DNA from: Psychrobacillus sp042945595
GTDB taxonomy: Bacteria > Bacillota > Bacilli > Bacillales_A > Planococcaceae
Reading direction: 5' to 3'
DNA: 64,000 nucleotides
Assembly (NCBI RefSeq): GCF_042945595.1
Contig: NZ_CP168493.1
Span: 620,001 to 684,000, forward strand
A model generated the notes under the pieces. That model was not told the origin of the DNA and ran no database searches. It saw only the letters and a list, made by a program, of their open reading frames with translations. Positions 35,307 through 43,673 of this stretch are shown piece by piece; the stretch's first letter is position 1, and every line of letters starts with the position of its first letter. Position numbers and translations under genes: made by a program.

Positions 35307-36056
35307 ATGAAAAGCTTGTTGTTAGCTCTTCAGTTTTTTACCATCATCCCTGTGCACAAAAATTTGCCAATGGAAAATCGGCAAATATCGGGAATGTATA
35401 GTTTGTTTCCTTGGATAGGTGCAGGTATAGGGGCAATTTCTTGTTTAGGGCTCTATTTCGAATGGAGCAACCTAATGACGGGGTTTTCCATTGTGTTTTT
35501 AGGGATCTTGTTATCTGGAGGTCTCCATATGGACGGTTTTATTGATACATCTGATGCATTTTTCTCGTATAAAGATCGACTGAAGCGATTGGAGATTTTA
35601 GATGATCCACGAGTCGGAGCTTTTGGAGTAATGGCAGTTGTTTTATTGGTCATTGGAAAAGTGATTATTGTTTCTGAAGTGTTAGCAGCCGAATCGTTTC
35701 ACTGGATTTTTATCTTGCTTATCCCTTTTTTTTCTAGGGCAACACTGACGATGCTATTCGGGTTAACGAGAAGTGCGAAAGAGAGTGGGCTTGCTCACTT
35801 TTTTAAACAAAAAATGAATGTAAATATGGTTTTATTTGCGACTTTATTTAACTTCTTTGTGGGGCTATTCCTAATAGGGTGGTTTACCGATTGGTTAATT
35901 GCGATCACATTCGCAGCAGTTTTACTCGTATTTATTTGCTTATTTCGTCATTGGATAATGAAGAATTTCGGTGGAGTTACGGGGGATTTGCTCGGTGCTA
36001 GTGTGGAAGTTTCGGAGGTAGTGCTATGGCTAACACTTTTACTATTACTCTCATAA
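35307..36056 (+). CDS. cobS: Adenosylcobinamide-GDP ribazoletransferase (cobalamin synthase) CobS
   Basis: 249-residue membrane protein with about six or seven helices. The metal-binding motif lies in GGLHMDGFIDTSDAFFS, followed by LEILDDPRVGAFGVMA. It joins AdoCbi-GDP with alpha-ribazole (phosphate), the last assembly step. The start directly follows the CbiP-like stop, and the end overlaps the CobC-like gene by 31 bases. Confidence 0.93.
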   Translation: MKSLLLALQFFTIIPVHKNLPMENRQISGMYSLFPWIGAGIGAISCLGLYFEWSNLMTGFSIVFLGILLSGGLHMDGFIDTSDAFFSYKDRLKRLEILDDPRVGAFGVMAVVLLVIGKVIIVSEVLAAESFHWIFILLIPFFSRATLTMLFGLTRSAKESGLAHFFKQKMNVNMVLFATLFNFFVGLFLIGWFTDWLIAITFAAVLLVFICLFRHWIMKNFGGVTGDLLGASVEVSEVVLWLTLLLLLS

Positions 36057-36625
36057 GACATTTGCCGACGAAAGGGAATCGAGAGAAAAAATATATCGGA
36101 TGGACCGATGAGCCAATCATTTCTGGAATAAAAACGAAGAAAATGCCTCCAGAAATTAAACAAGTGATCGGCAGTGATCTGATACGCTGTAAGCAAACGG
36201 CAAACCAGTTATTCCAGGGGATTCCATATATTGTGAATGAAAACTTTCGAGAATGCTCCTTTGGTGATTGGGAAGAAAAAACATATAATGAATTAAAAGA
36301 GGATGCAATCTATAAGGCCTGGATTGAAAATCCCCTGGAAGTGGCTCCACCGAATGGGGAATCACTGGCAAACATGCAAGAGCGTGTTCTCCAAGGGATT
36401 TATGATGTGTTAAAGGAATTTGATGAACTTATTATTGTGACGCATGGTGGACCGATTCGATTTTTATTATCGAAGTTTGCAGATGTTGAAAAGGGTTTCT
36501 GGGAGTGGGAAGTACCCCATGGATGCTGTTATAAGTTGCAATGGGCAACTAAAAAAGACGTACTGGAGGGAAAGCCGTGCATGTCATTTTCGGTGGAGCA
36601 TTTAATGGGAAACGAGCATATGTAG
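36026..36625 (+). CDS. cobC: CobC-type histidine phosphatase (alpha-ribazole/adenosylcobalamin phosphatase)
   Basis: 199-residue histidine phosphatase. The catalytic RHLPT is at residues 11-15, the Glu/Asp segment FRECSFGDWEEKTYNEL resembles CobC, and the second His is in IIVTHGGPIR. In this context it should remove the phosphate from alpha-ribazole-P or AdoCbl-P. GGAGGTAGTGCT precedes the ATG inside cobS, and the gene overlaps the next by 49 bases. Family is firm; specificity is from context. Confidence 0.82.
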   Translation: MANTFTITLIRHLPTKGNREKKYIGWTDEPIISGIKTKKMPPEIKQVIGSDLIRCKQTANQLFQGIPYIVNENFRECSFGDWEEKTYNELKEDAIYKAWIENPLEVAPPNGESLANMQERVLQGIYDVLKEFDELIIVTHGGPIRFLLSKFADVEKGFWEWEVPHGCCYKLQWATKKDVLEGKPCMSFSVEHLMGNEHM

Positions 36626-36987
36626 AAGAGCTAGTCCAAGGTCAAAGAGTTCAGTGGATCGATGCCGGAGAGGATGTCCCGGTTTTATTGCCAGTTACGG
36701 AAGTGCTTGTTGTATTTGGAGTAGAAAACCTGTTAGAACAAAAGCATAATGAATTGCTCGTTCAGTTTGAACAATGGGATGAACAAGTGGAAGTGTTGGT
36801 CATTGCTACAGAAATTGGGCGAGGAATTGTACCAATGGAAGCAAGCATGCGAAAGTTGCGGGATGATGTTGGAAGATTTTATCAACAACTTTTTACAAAA
36901 GCGGACCGTGTAACACGAATATGGTATGGAATATCACAAACGATAAAGGGAGATGATTGGGATGAAAATTTACACAAAAACGGGTGA
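36577..36987 (+). CDS. Short degenerate CobU-like protein
   Basis: 136 residues. GGAFNGKRAYV at residues 6-16 is a Walker A in which Arg replaces the Ser/Thr after Lys, and the C-terminal half (VIATEIGRGIVPMEASMRKLRDDVGRFYQQLFTKADRVTRIWYGI) is the CobU C-terminal signature. The central region with the guanylylated His and WxTxE is deleted. So it cannot be a normal kinase/guanylyltransferase; the complete CobU at 33946 would do that. GTG 36577 follows GGAGGG. It overlaps pduO by 26 bases, so it is translated within the operon and is not an obvious pseudogene. Confidence 0.65.
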   Translation: MHVIFGGAFNGKRAYVEELVQGQRVQWIDAGEDVPVLLPVTEVLVVFGVENLLEQKHNELLVQFEQWDEQVEVLVIATEIGRGIVPMEASMRKLRDDVGRFYQQLFTKADRVTRIWYGISQTIKGDDWDENLHKNG

Positions 36988-37552
36988 CAAAGGGCAAACA
37001 GGATTAATCGGTGGAAGAACAGACAAAGATGATATCCGCGTAGAAACATATGGTACTATCGACGAAGTGAATTCGTTTATCGGGAAAGCAGTGACAGAAT
37101 TAAATCCAGCCATTTTTGCGGACGTTTTAGAGGACTTAGAGACGATTCAACACGAATTATTCGATTGTGGTGGAGACTTAGCGAATGTATCGAATCGACG
37201 AGTGTATAAAATGACGGACGAACCGATTGAAGCAATGGAAAAACGCATTGATGTGCTTGTAGAAGAAGGTCCAGTGCTAGAACGATTCATTTTACCAGGT
37301 GGAACGCCAGCTGCTGCAACTCTTCATATTGCACGCACGATTACGAGACGTGCAGAGCGTCAAATGGTCACATTGATGAAAACGGAAGAGGATGTTCCGG
37401 CAGTTGTGCAACGCTATTTGAATCGCCTATCCGATTATTTATTCGCAGCAGCACGTGTCGCTAATGCGCGAGAAAAGGTGTCGGATGTAGAATATTTACG
37501 CAGTGCAAAAGTATTTAAAAATGTAGGAAGCGTAAAAGAAGAGGGGAAGTAA
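36962..37552 (+). CDS. pduO: PduO-type ATP:cob(I)alamin adenosyltransferase
   Basis: 196 residues. IYTKTGDKGQTGLIGGRTDKDDIRVETYGTIDEVNS at the N-terminus and ERFILPGGTPAAATLHIARTITRRAER are the PduO signatures for ATP binding and trimer contacts. It adds the 5'-deoxyadenosyl group to reduced corrinoids, giving the form required by CbiZ/CobU/CobS and by IcmF. ATG 36962 is preferred over the GTG/ATG at 36953 because GGGAGATG stands ahead of it. Confidence 0.93.
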   Translation: MKIYTKTGDKGQTGLIGGRTDKDDIRVETYGTIDEVNSFIGKAVTELNPAIFADVLEDLETIQHELFDCGGDLANVSNRRVYKMTDEPIEAMEKRIDVLVEEGPVLERFILPGGTPAAATLHIARTITRRAERQMVTLMKTEEDVPAVVQRYLNRLSDYLFAAARVANAREKVSDVEYLRSAKVFKNVGSVKEEGK

Positions 37553-37557
37553 CTGCA

Positions 37558-38040
37558 ATGAAGCTTCGTTTACTAACGCTCGCAGCAATGTTTGCAGCAT
37601 TATGTGCCATTGGTGCATTCGTGAAAATTCCAGTAGGTATTGGAAGTGCAGCACTTGATACCGTTCCAGCACTTGTATCCGCCGCATTTTTACCACCTGT
37701 TTACGCAGGAGCAGCTTCCATGATCGGTCATTTATCCTCGTCTCTTTATGCAGGATTTCCTTTAGGACCATTGCATCTATTGATTGCTGGTGAAATGTTT
37801 TTGATTTTATTCGTGTTTACGAAACTTCATAAAGCAGGGTTGCATGCATGGAAATGGATATTTTTTATATTTGCAAATAGTGTCCTTGCAACACTTCCTT
37901 TTTATTGGATCATTTCGCCAGCATTTTTTGTTACTGTATTACCCGAAATTACAATTGCAACCATTTTGAATGCAGGAATCGCAATGATTGTCTCACCTGT
38001 AGTTGTACGCGCTATGGATAGAGTGAAAACCCATGCGTAA
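37558..38040 (+). CDS. ECF transporter S component, probable CblT (alpha-ribazole uptake)
   Basis: 160-residue membrane protein with about five or six helices and the ECF S-component look: LTLAAMFAALCAIGAFVKIPVG for helix 1 and GHLSSSLYAGFPLGPLHLLIAGEM. It needs the shared ECF module, which is not in this window. In Listeria and Geobacillus an S component (CblT) brings in alpha-ribazole and pairs with the kinase CblS. Here it sits next to a CblS candidate in a cobalamin operon lacking cobT, so CblT is the best guess; a precursor such as dimethylbenzimidazole cannot be excluded. It overlaps the next gene by eight bases. Confidence 0.65.
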   Translation: MKLRLLTLAAMFAALCAIGAFVKIPVGIGSAALDTVPALVSAAFLPPVYAGAASMIGHLSSSLYAGFPLGPLHLLIAGEMFLILFVFTKLHKAGLHAWKWIFFIFANSVLATLPFYWIISPAFFVTVLPEITIATILNAGIAMIVSPVVVRAMDRVKTHA

Positions 38041-38695
38041 TGCGGTTTTATTGCCAAACGACCTTGTATTAACAACCGATAATTCAGCGGCGATTGGTGA
38101 AAAAGAGGCAGATGTTGTTCGTGTCGATGATGAAGTTGTTGCTTATTTTGCTGCAAGAGTTGCCTTGGTGGAGCAATGGGCTGCTGGGGCATTTCCCATC
38201 TCCATTGTCTTGCATAACTTTTCGGGGAATAAAAGCTGGGAAAAGTATAAAGTTGGGATAGAGAAAATATTTAATGAGTTAGGGCAGCCTTGCCCAGTTA
38301 TAACTGGAAGTACCGAATCCAACATGGAAACATTACAATCCGCAATGGCCGTGACGATGATCGGTGAGCGCAAAAGAGAAAGTGATTCGGCATGTAAATG
38401 GTATGTATACGGGAAGCCATGTGTCGGTGAAGAAGTACTCATGAATTTAGAAAAAATTGCGGACATAAAGAAAATCTGGAACGGAATCACTACTGGATTA
38501 GTGGCTCGTGTTTGGCCAGTTGGTTCAGCTGGAATAAAAGAAGAATTCCATCAACTAGGATTGCACTGCCATTTGCAAGACTGGGACATTTTGAAATCCG
38601 CAGGACCGGCAACATCTGTCTTACTTGGTGTTTCTACTGACCGAGTGGAAGAAGCGAAACTGCTTTTTGGAAAGTATTTTGAAGGAATTAACTAA
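38033..38695 (+). CDS. AIR-synthase-like ATP-binding protein, probable alpha-ribazole kinase CblS
   Basis: 220 residues. The N-terminal LTTDNSAAIGEKEADVVRVDDEVVAYFAARVAL resembles the PurM/HypE/SelD (AIR synthase-related) nucleotide-binding fold, with TxDNSAAIG as the phosphate loop. The rest (VITGSTESNMETLQSAMAVTMIGERK) matches no enzyme I know well. Being last in a cobalamin operon, overlapping the CblT-like gene, and with cobT absent nearby, it is most likely the kinase that makes alpha-ribazole phosphate (CblS). This is an inference from context and fold. Confidence 0.55.
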   Translation: MRNAVLLPNDLVLTTDNSAAIGEKEADVVRVDDEVVAYFAARVALVEQWAAGAFPISIVLHNFSGNKSWEKYKVGIEKIFNELGQPCPVITGSTESNMETLQSAMAVTMIGERKRESDSACKWYVYGKPCVGEEVLMNLEKIADIKKIWNGITTGLVARVWPVGSAGIKEEFHQLGLHCHLQDWDILKSAGPATSVLLGVSTDRVEEAKLLFGKYFEGIN

Positions 38696-38698
38696 TTT

Positions 38699-38731
38699 AA
38701 AGAGCTATCTCACAAGAGATAGCTCTTTACT
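38699..38731 (+). terminator. Terminator of the cobalamin operon
   Basis: Perfect 13-bp stem AAAGAGCTATCTC with an ACAA loop. Its right half, GATAGCTCTTTA, merges into the flank of the repeat array that follows. Confidence 0.85.
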
Positions 38732-38738
38732 ATGAGAA

Positions 38739-38820
38739 ATGGTCTCGCGTGTACGGAAATTGGTTGCGGGTAAGCATAAATTAGTCTCACTTACTTGCCA
38801 ATTGGTCTCGAAGTGCCGTA
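38739..38820. repeat. 21-bp-period repeat, four units
   Basis: Units begin at 38739, 38760, 38781 and 38802 (ATGGTCTCG, TTGGTTGCG, TTAGTCTCA, TTGGTCTCG). The array is preceded by CTTTACTATGAGAA, matching other copies, and ends GAAGTGCCG. Confidence 0.88.
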
Positions 38821-39025
38821 TTACAACAAAAAGTGTCAAATAATTCCAACGTTTTTTTGTTAAGTAATAATTTTCGATAGCAAACAATGCTCTCTAATAC
38901 CGAATAATACTCTATGCTTTTCCTGCACAATGAAGATATTTTCTGATTTCCAAATAAACTTCCCTATTCCCAAAGAAACTTTCTGCCTTTATAATCAATC
39001 TCGAACACATAAGAATAAATTAGTG
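38821..39025. other. Intergenic, no gene seen
   Basis: AT-rich, with loose CCAAA(T/G)AAACTT and AATRCTCT repeats about 20 bases apart; no ORF with a ribosome site. Confidence 0.4.
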
Positions 39026-39054
39026 TTGACTGAATGCTCATTCAGTTTTAAGAT
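39026..39054 (+). promoter_or_regulatory. fadF promoter with palindromic operator
   Basis: TTGACT (39026-39031), 17-base spacer, TAAGAT (39049-39054). The spacer holds a perfect palindrome ACTGAATG-CT-CATTCAGT (39029-39046) like the FadR box of B. subtilis (TGAATG...CATTCA). A TetR-family repressor bound here would block the promoter and be released by acyl-CoA. Confidence 0.8.
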
Positions 39055-39138
39055 TAAAATACTTCTTTAATATTCTATTAACGAAATGGTATTCTAACCG
39101 TAACACATCATTTTACAACTCAAAGGGGGAGAAATAAG

Positions 39139-41280
39139 ATGAGTCCATTAATCGTAAACTGGGTGCTGTTTGTAGCAGTTACTTTGTACGCAATCGGTTT
39201 GTTCGCATATTTATTGAAAACAAGGTATGCATATATCAAACTTGGGAAGAAAGTTGAATTTGAAGATAATGTGAAGGAAAGACTTCGCAAAATTTGGGTG
39301 TATGTTTTCGGGCAAAAAAAGCTATTAAAAGATAAGAAAAGTGGAGCAATCCATGTTATGTTCTTCTATGGCTTTTTATTAGTTCAATTTGGGGCAATTG
39401 ATTTTATTTGGAAAGGATTAGCGCCAGGCTCTCACTTACCATTAGGTCAAGTATATTCTGCGTTTACATTTTTCCAAGAAATCGTAACTTTAATTATATT
39501 AATAGCGGTAGTGTGGGCATTCTACCGACGCTATATTGAAAAATTAGTACGTCTAAAACGCGGATGGAAAAATGGTCTTGTTCTGATTTTCATCGGTGGG
39601 TTAATGGTTTCCGTTTTAGTTGGGAATGGGATGGGAATGATTTGGCATGGCCATGATGCAGCTTGGACGGAGCCAATCGCATCTTCTATCTCAACAATAT
39701 TTGGTTTTATACCACCAACAGCTGCCGCAGTAGTTTTCTATGTAATGTGGTGGGCACATTTACTTTTCCTACTAACATTCTTAGTATACGTACCGCAATC
39801 CAAACATTTCCACTTAATAACTGGTCCTGTAAACGTTTACTTCCACCGTTTAGACAATGTTGGTAAATTACGTCCGATTAATTTTGAAGAAGCAGAAGAC
39901 GAAGAGGCGGACGAAGAAGAAATGCCTTCGTTTGGTGTAGGCCGCATTCAAGATTTTACACAAGCACAAATGATCGACTTATACGCATGTGTAGAATGTG
40001 GACGTTGTACAAATATGTGCCCAGCAACAGGAACGGGCAAAATGCTGTCACCGATGGACTTAATAGTAAAGCTTCGGGATCATTTAACACTTACTGGAGC
40101 AGTGGAAACAAAGACAAAACCTTGGGTACCAGCACTTGCTTTCCAAGGAACAAAAGGAAACCAACTTGCGATGGCTGCTGGAGCAGAAGGAGCAATAATC
40201 GAAGACATTTATAGCCCGTCACTAATTGGAGACGTTATTACAGAAGAAGAAATTTGGGCTTGTACTACTTGTCGTAACTGTGAAGATCAATGTCCAGTTA
40301 TGAATGAACATGTAGACAAAATTATTGACCTACGTCGCTACTTAGTAATGACAGAAGGTAAAATGGATCCAGATGCACAAAGAGCTATGACGAATATTGA
40401 GCGCCAAGGAAATCCATGGGGCTTGAATCGTAAAGAGAAAGAAAACTGGAGAGATGCACGTCCAGATGTGCACATCCCGACAGTAAAAGAAGTATCGAAA
40501 GCTGGAGAAGAATTTGAATACTTATTTTGGGTTGGTTCGATGGGATCTTTCGATAATCGTTCACAAAAAATTGCTTTAGCTTTTGCACATTTGATGAACG
40601 AAGCTGGAGTGAAGTTCGCCATTCTTGGCAATAAAGAAAAGAACTCTGGAGACACACCACGTCGTCTAGGAAATGAATTCTTATTCCAAGAGCTAGCTGC
40701 AAATAATATTTCTGAATTTGAAAAAGCTGGTGTAACAAAGATCGTCACAATTGATCCACATGCATATAATATCTTTAAAAATGAATACAGCGATTTCGGT
40801 TGGAGCGGAGAAGTACTTCACCATACTGAAATGCTATACGACTTAGTTCAAGCTGGTCGCTTGAAAGCCCAATACGCAGTGGAAGAAACCATTACATTCC
40901 ACGATTCTTGTTACTTAGGTCGATATAATGATGTATACGACGCACCACGTGAAGTGTTGAAAGCAATTCCGGGTGTGAAATTAGTTGAAATGGATCGCAA
41001 CCGCGAAACAGGAATGTGCTGTGGAGCTGGTGGCGGACTAATGTGGATGGAAGAGCATGTTGGAAATCGTGTAAATGTTGCACGTACAGAACAAGCGCTT
41101 GAAGTAAACCCAACAATCATTTCTTCTGGATGTCCGTATTGCTTAACAATGCTATCAGATGGCACGAAAGCGAAGGAAGTAGAAGAAACCGTTGGCACTT
41201 ATGATATTGCAGAGCTTCTTGAAAAATCTGTTTTCGGAGATTTTATTCCACCAGTTGAAGAGGAATTAGTTGTTCAATAA
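39139..41280 (+). CDS. fadF: FadF: membrane (Fe-S) oxidoreductase of fatty acid oxidation
   Basis: 713 residues. The N-terminal 225 residues carry about five membrane helices resembling a NarI-type cytochrome domain. Two 4Fe-4S motifs follow (CVECGRCTNMCP near residue 284, CTTCRNCEDQCP near 375), then two CCG-type heterodisulfide-reductase-like domains, including HDSCYLGRYNDVYD and CCGAGGGLMWMEE near 627. B. subtilis FadF (YwjF) is encoded with acyl-CoA dehydrogenase and thought to pass electrons from ETF to quinone. A strong GGGGGAG precedes the ATG. Regulation by the operator at 39029 is likely. It has its own terminator. Confidence 0.9.
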   Translation: MSPLIVNWVLFVAVTLYAIGLFAYLLKTRYAYIKLGKKVEFEDNVKERLRKIWVYVFGQKKLLKDKKSGAIHVMFFYGFLLVQFGAIDFIWKGLAPGSHLPLGQVYSAFTFFQEIVTLIILIAVVWAFYRRYIEKLVRLKRGWKNGLVLIFIGGLMVSVLVGNGMGMIWHGHDAAWTEPIASSISTIFGFIPPTAAAVVFYVMWWAHLLFLLTFLVYVPQSKHFHLITGPVNVYFHRLDNVGKLRPINFEEAEDEEADEEEMPSFGVGRIQDFTQAQMIDLYACVECGRCTNMCPATGTGKMLSPMDLIVKLRDHLTLTGAVETKTKPWVPALAFQGTKGNQLAMAAGAEGAIIEDIYSPSLIGDVITEEEIWACTTCRNCEDQCPVMNEHVDKIIDLRRYLVMTEGKMDPDAQRAMTNIERQGNPWGLNRKEKENWRDARPDVHIPTVKEVSKAGEEFEYLFWVGSMGSFDNRSQKIALAFAHLMNEAGVKFAILGNKEKNSGDTPRRLGNEFLFQELAANNISEFEKAGVTKIVTIDPHAYNIFKNEYSDFGWSGEVLHHTEMLYDLVQAGRLKAQYAVEETITFHDSCYLGRYNDVYDAPREVLKAIPGVKLVEMDRNRETGMCCGAGGGLMWMEEHVGNRVNVARTEQALEVNPTIISSGCPYCLTMLSDGTKAKEVEETVGTYDIAELLEKSVFGDFIPPVEEELVVQ

Positions 41281-41336
41281 TTGGACATATTTATATTGCA
41301 ATTAATTTGATAGTTTCGTAAACTAGAGTTAATAGT

Positions 41337-41364
41337 AAAGGGAGTGTAAGTGCTCCCTTTTTTC
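41337..41364 (+). terminator. Terminator of fadF
   Basis: AAAGGGAG-TGTAAGTG-CTCCCTTTTTTT hairpin with T-run. Confidence 0.8.
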
Positions 41365-41375
41365 TAACAAATGAA

Positions 41376-41393
41376 ACCGAGCGAGCGTTCAGT
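41376..41393. promoter_or_regulatory. Palindromic operator in front of the thiolase gene
   Basis: ACCGAGCG-AG-CGTTCAGT, six of eight positions symmetric, and matching the fadF operator as ACYGARYG-NN-CRTTCAGT. It lies 65-80 bases upstream of the thiolase start; the same regulator probably binds both. Confidence 0.6.
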
Positions 41394-41457
41394 CAGTGAC
41401 GTTTTTTATTTTATAAACATTGAAAGCGTATTCATATCAGACAAAGGGGTGGCTAGT

Positions 41458-42666
41458 ATGACAAAGACAGTTATTTTGGATGGCGCACGTACAGCTTTTG
41501 GGAAATTCGGAGGGGCACTTAGCAATTTAACGGCTTCAGATCTTGGTGGAGTTGCTATTAAAGAAGCCTTGTCTCGTGCCGGAGTACCAGCTGATGAAGT
41601 AGATGAAGTCATTATGGGGACTGTTTTACAAGCAGGGCAAGGGCAAATTCCTTCTAGACAAGCGGCAACAAAAGCAGGAATTCCATGGTCAGTCAAAACC
41701 GAAACGATTAACAAAGTGTGTGCATCTGGAATGCGTAGTGTCACTTTAGCAGATCAATTAATTCGCCTTGGGGATGAAGAAATTATTGTTGCGGGTGGAA
41801 TGGAATCAATGTCGAATGCTCCATATTATTTACCAAAAGGCAGATTTGGACTTCGTATGGGAGATGCGCAAATGGTGGATGGCATGGTCTATGACGGACT
41901 TTCTTGTTCATTTCATCCAAAGCATGTGCATATGGGGACTTACGGAAACACTACGGCAGAATCATTTGAACTTTCTCGCGAGAAACAAGATGAATGGTCT
42001 TTTAGAAGCCACTACCTTGCATTAAAGGCTATAGACAAAGGCATTTTTGCAGAAGAAATTATTTCTGTTGAAATTCCGCAACGAAAAGGCGACCCAATTG
42101 TCGTAAATGAAGACGAAGCACCTCGCCGGGATACATCCATCGAATCACTTGCGAAATTAAAACCAGCATTTGGTAGCGAGGGAACGATTACTGCAGGGAA
42201 CGCACCAGGAATAAATGACGGTGCATGCGCTATCGTTTTAACAAGTGAAGAAAAAGCGAAAGAGCTTGGAAAAGAGCCACTTGCATACGTGCTAGGTCAC
42301 GCTGAAATAGCAATTGAACCGGAAAACTTCCCGCAAACACCAGGTATAGTAATCAATAAATTACTTGATAAAACTGGGAAATCACTAGATAAAATAGATT
42401 TATTTGAAATAAATGAAGCATTTGCTGCTGTTGCATTAGTAAGTAGCCAAATCGCTGGTCTAGACGAAGCAAAAGTAAATGTAAACGGCGGTGCAGTAGC
42501 GCTTGGTCATCCAATTGGAGCATCTGGAGCTCGCATTATATTAACACTTGCGTACGAATTGAAACGCCGTGGTGGTGGTATTGGAGTAGCTGCAATTTGT
42601 TCGGGTGGCGGGCAAGGAGACGCTATTATGATCGAAGTTCCAAAAACAGGGGGAAGCAACGCATGA
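41458..42666 (+). CDS. Acetyl-CoA C-acetyltransferase (thiolase)
   Basis: 402-residue type II thiolase. The nucleophilic Cys lies in NKVCASGMRS at residue 88, the His in GHPIGASGARI, NEAFAAV is present, and the C-terminal Cys is in AICSGGGQGDA. It cleaves acetoacetyl/3-ketoacyl-CoA or condenses acetyl-CoA, like MmgA of B. subtilis. The frame begins at 41371 inside the operator, so the ATG at 41458 with AAAGGGG about nine bases upstream is chosen. Its stop overlaps the start of the dehydrogenase gene. Confidence 0.93.
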   Translation: MTKTVILDGARTAFGKFGGALSNLTASDLGGVAIKEALSRAGVPADEVDEVIMGTVLQAGQGQIPSRQAATKAGIPWSVKTETINKVCASGMRSVTLADQLIRLGDEEIIVAGGMESMSNAPYYLPKGRFGLRMGDAQMVDGMVYDGLSCSFHPKHVHMGTYGNTTAESFELSREKQDEWSFRSHYLALKAIDKGIFAEEIISVEIPQRKGDPIVVNEDEAPRRDTSIESLAKLKPAFGSEGTITAGNAPGINDGACAIVLTSEEKAKELGKEPLAYVLGHAEIAIEPENFPQTPGIVINKLLDKTGKSLDKIDLFEINEAFAAVALVSSQIAGLDEAKVNVNGGAVALGHPIGASGARIILTLAYELKRRGGGIGVAAICSGGGQGDAIMIEVPKTGGSNA

Positions 42667-43514
42667 CAATTCAAAAAGTAATGGTAATCGGAGCAGGTCA
42701 AATGGGATCTGGAATTGCCCAAGTTTGCGCACAAGCTGGATTTGAAGTGAAATTAAATGACCGCGAACAACAATTTTACGATCGCGGCATTCAAACAATT
42801 ACGAAAAATTTGTCACGTAACGTTGAAAAAGGTCGTATGACAGAAGACGAAAAACAAGCAGTTCTTAGCAATATTACAAAATCACTTTCCATCGAAGACG
42901 CAAATGATGTCGACTTAGTCATCGAAGCAGCAGTAGAAAATATGGAAATCAAACAATCGATTTTCAAGCAACTGGATAAAATAACACCAAAACATACAAT
43001 TTTGGCAACGAATACTTCCTCTTTACCAATCACGGAAATAGCAGCGGCAACGAATCGTCCCGAGCAAGTAATCGGTATGCATTTTATGAATCCAGTGCCA
43101 GTGATGAAACTAGTAGAAATTATCCGCGGATTAGCAACTTCCGACGAGGTTTATACAGCAATTGAAGAAATGACGATTAAATTAAGTAAAACACCAGTGG
43201 AAGTAAATGACTTCCCAGGTTTTGTTTCTAATCGTATTTTAATGCCAATGATAAACGAAGCAATTTACACGCTCTATGAAGGTGTCGCATCAAAAGAAGC
43301 AATCGACGATGTGATGAAAATGGGTATGAATCACCCCATGGGACCACTTCAATTAGCAGATTTTATTGGTTTAGATACATGTTTGTATATTATGGAAATT
43401 TTACATGAAGGTTTTGGGGACAGTAAATATCGTCCTTGCCCACTGCTTAGAAAATATGTTAAAGCAGGTTGGTTAGGCAAGAAATCAGGTCGAGGCTTCT
43501 ACAGCTACGAATAA
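42663..43514 (+). CDS. 3-hydroxyacyl/3-hydroxybutyryl-CoA dehydrogenase
   Basis: 283 residues. NAD-binding GAGQMGSGIAQVCAQAGF starts at residue 9; the catalytic His is in GMHFMNPVPVMKLVEI and SFVSNRIL-like GFVSNRILMPMINEA follows. It oxidises (S)-3-hydroxyacyl-CoA and corresponds to MmgB/HbdA. ATG at 42663 overlaps the thiolase stop as ATGA and has GGGGGAAG upstream. A 160-base gap with an inverted repeat separates it from the next gene. Confidence 0.93.
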   Translation: MTIQKVMVIGAGQMGSGIAQVCAQAGFEVKLNDREQQFYDRGIQTITKNLSRNVEKGRMTEDEKQAVLSNITKSLSIEDANDVDLVIEAAVENMEIKQSIFKQLDKITPKHTILATNTSSLPITEIAAATNRPEQVIGMHFMNPVPVMKLVEIIRGLATSDEVYTAIEEMTIKLSKTPVEVNDFPGFVSNRILMPMINEAIYTLYEGVASKEAIDDVMKMGMNHPMGPLQLADFIGLDTCLYIMEILHEGFGDSKYRPCPLLRKYVKAGWLGKKSGRGFYSYE

Positions 43515-43587
43515 AGTGAAACTTCAATCAAAGGGGTTTTATCCCACTGATTGTTAGTTGAACCAATCGGGTTTTTACGGACTGTTG

Positions 43588-43634
43588 GACTCCCACTTAT
43601 TCTTCCCGTAAAAATAAAACTAGAAGTGGGAGTC
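43588..43634. repeat. Inverted repeat between hbd and acyl-CoA dehydrogenase genes
   Basis: GACTCCCACTT (43588-43598) pairs with AAGTGGGAGTC (43624-43634) across a 25-base loop, without a T-run. It may be an mRNA processing or stability structure within the operon. Confidence 0.6.
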
Positions 43635-43673
43635 TTACTGCTCGTTAACACGGGATATAAAGGGGCTTTTAAG

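Noticed and set aside
43588..43634. Terminator between hbd and the first acyl-CoA dehydrogenase
   Set aside because: The stem has no T-run and a 25-base loop, so termination is not supported.
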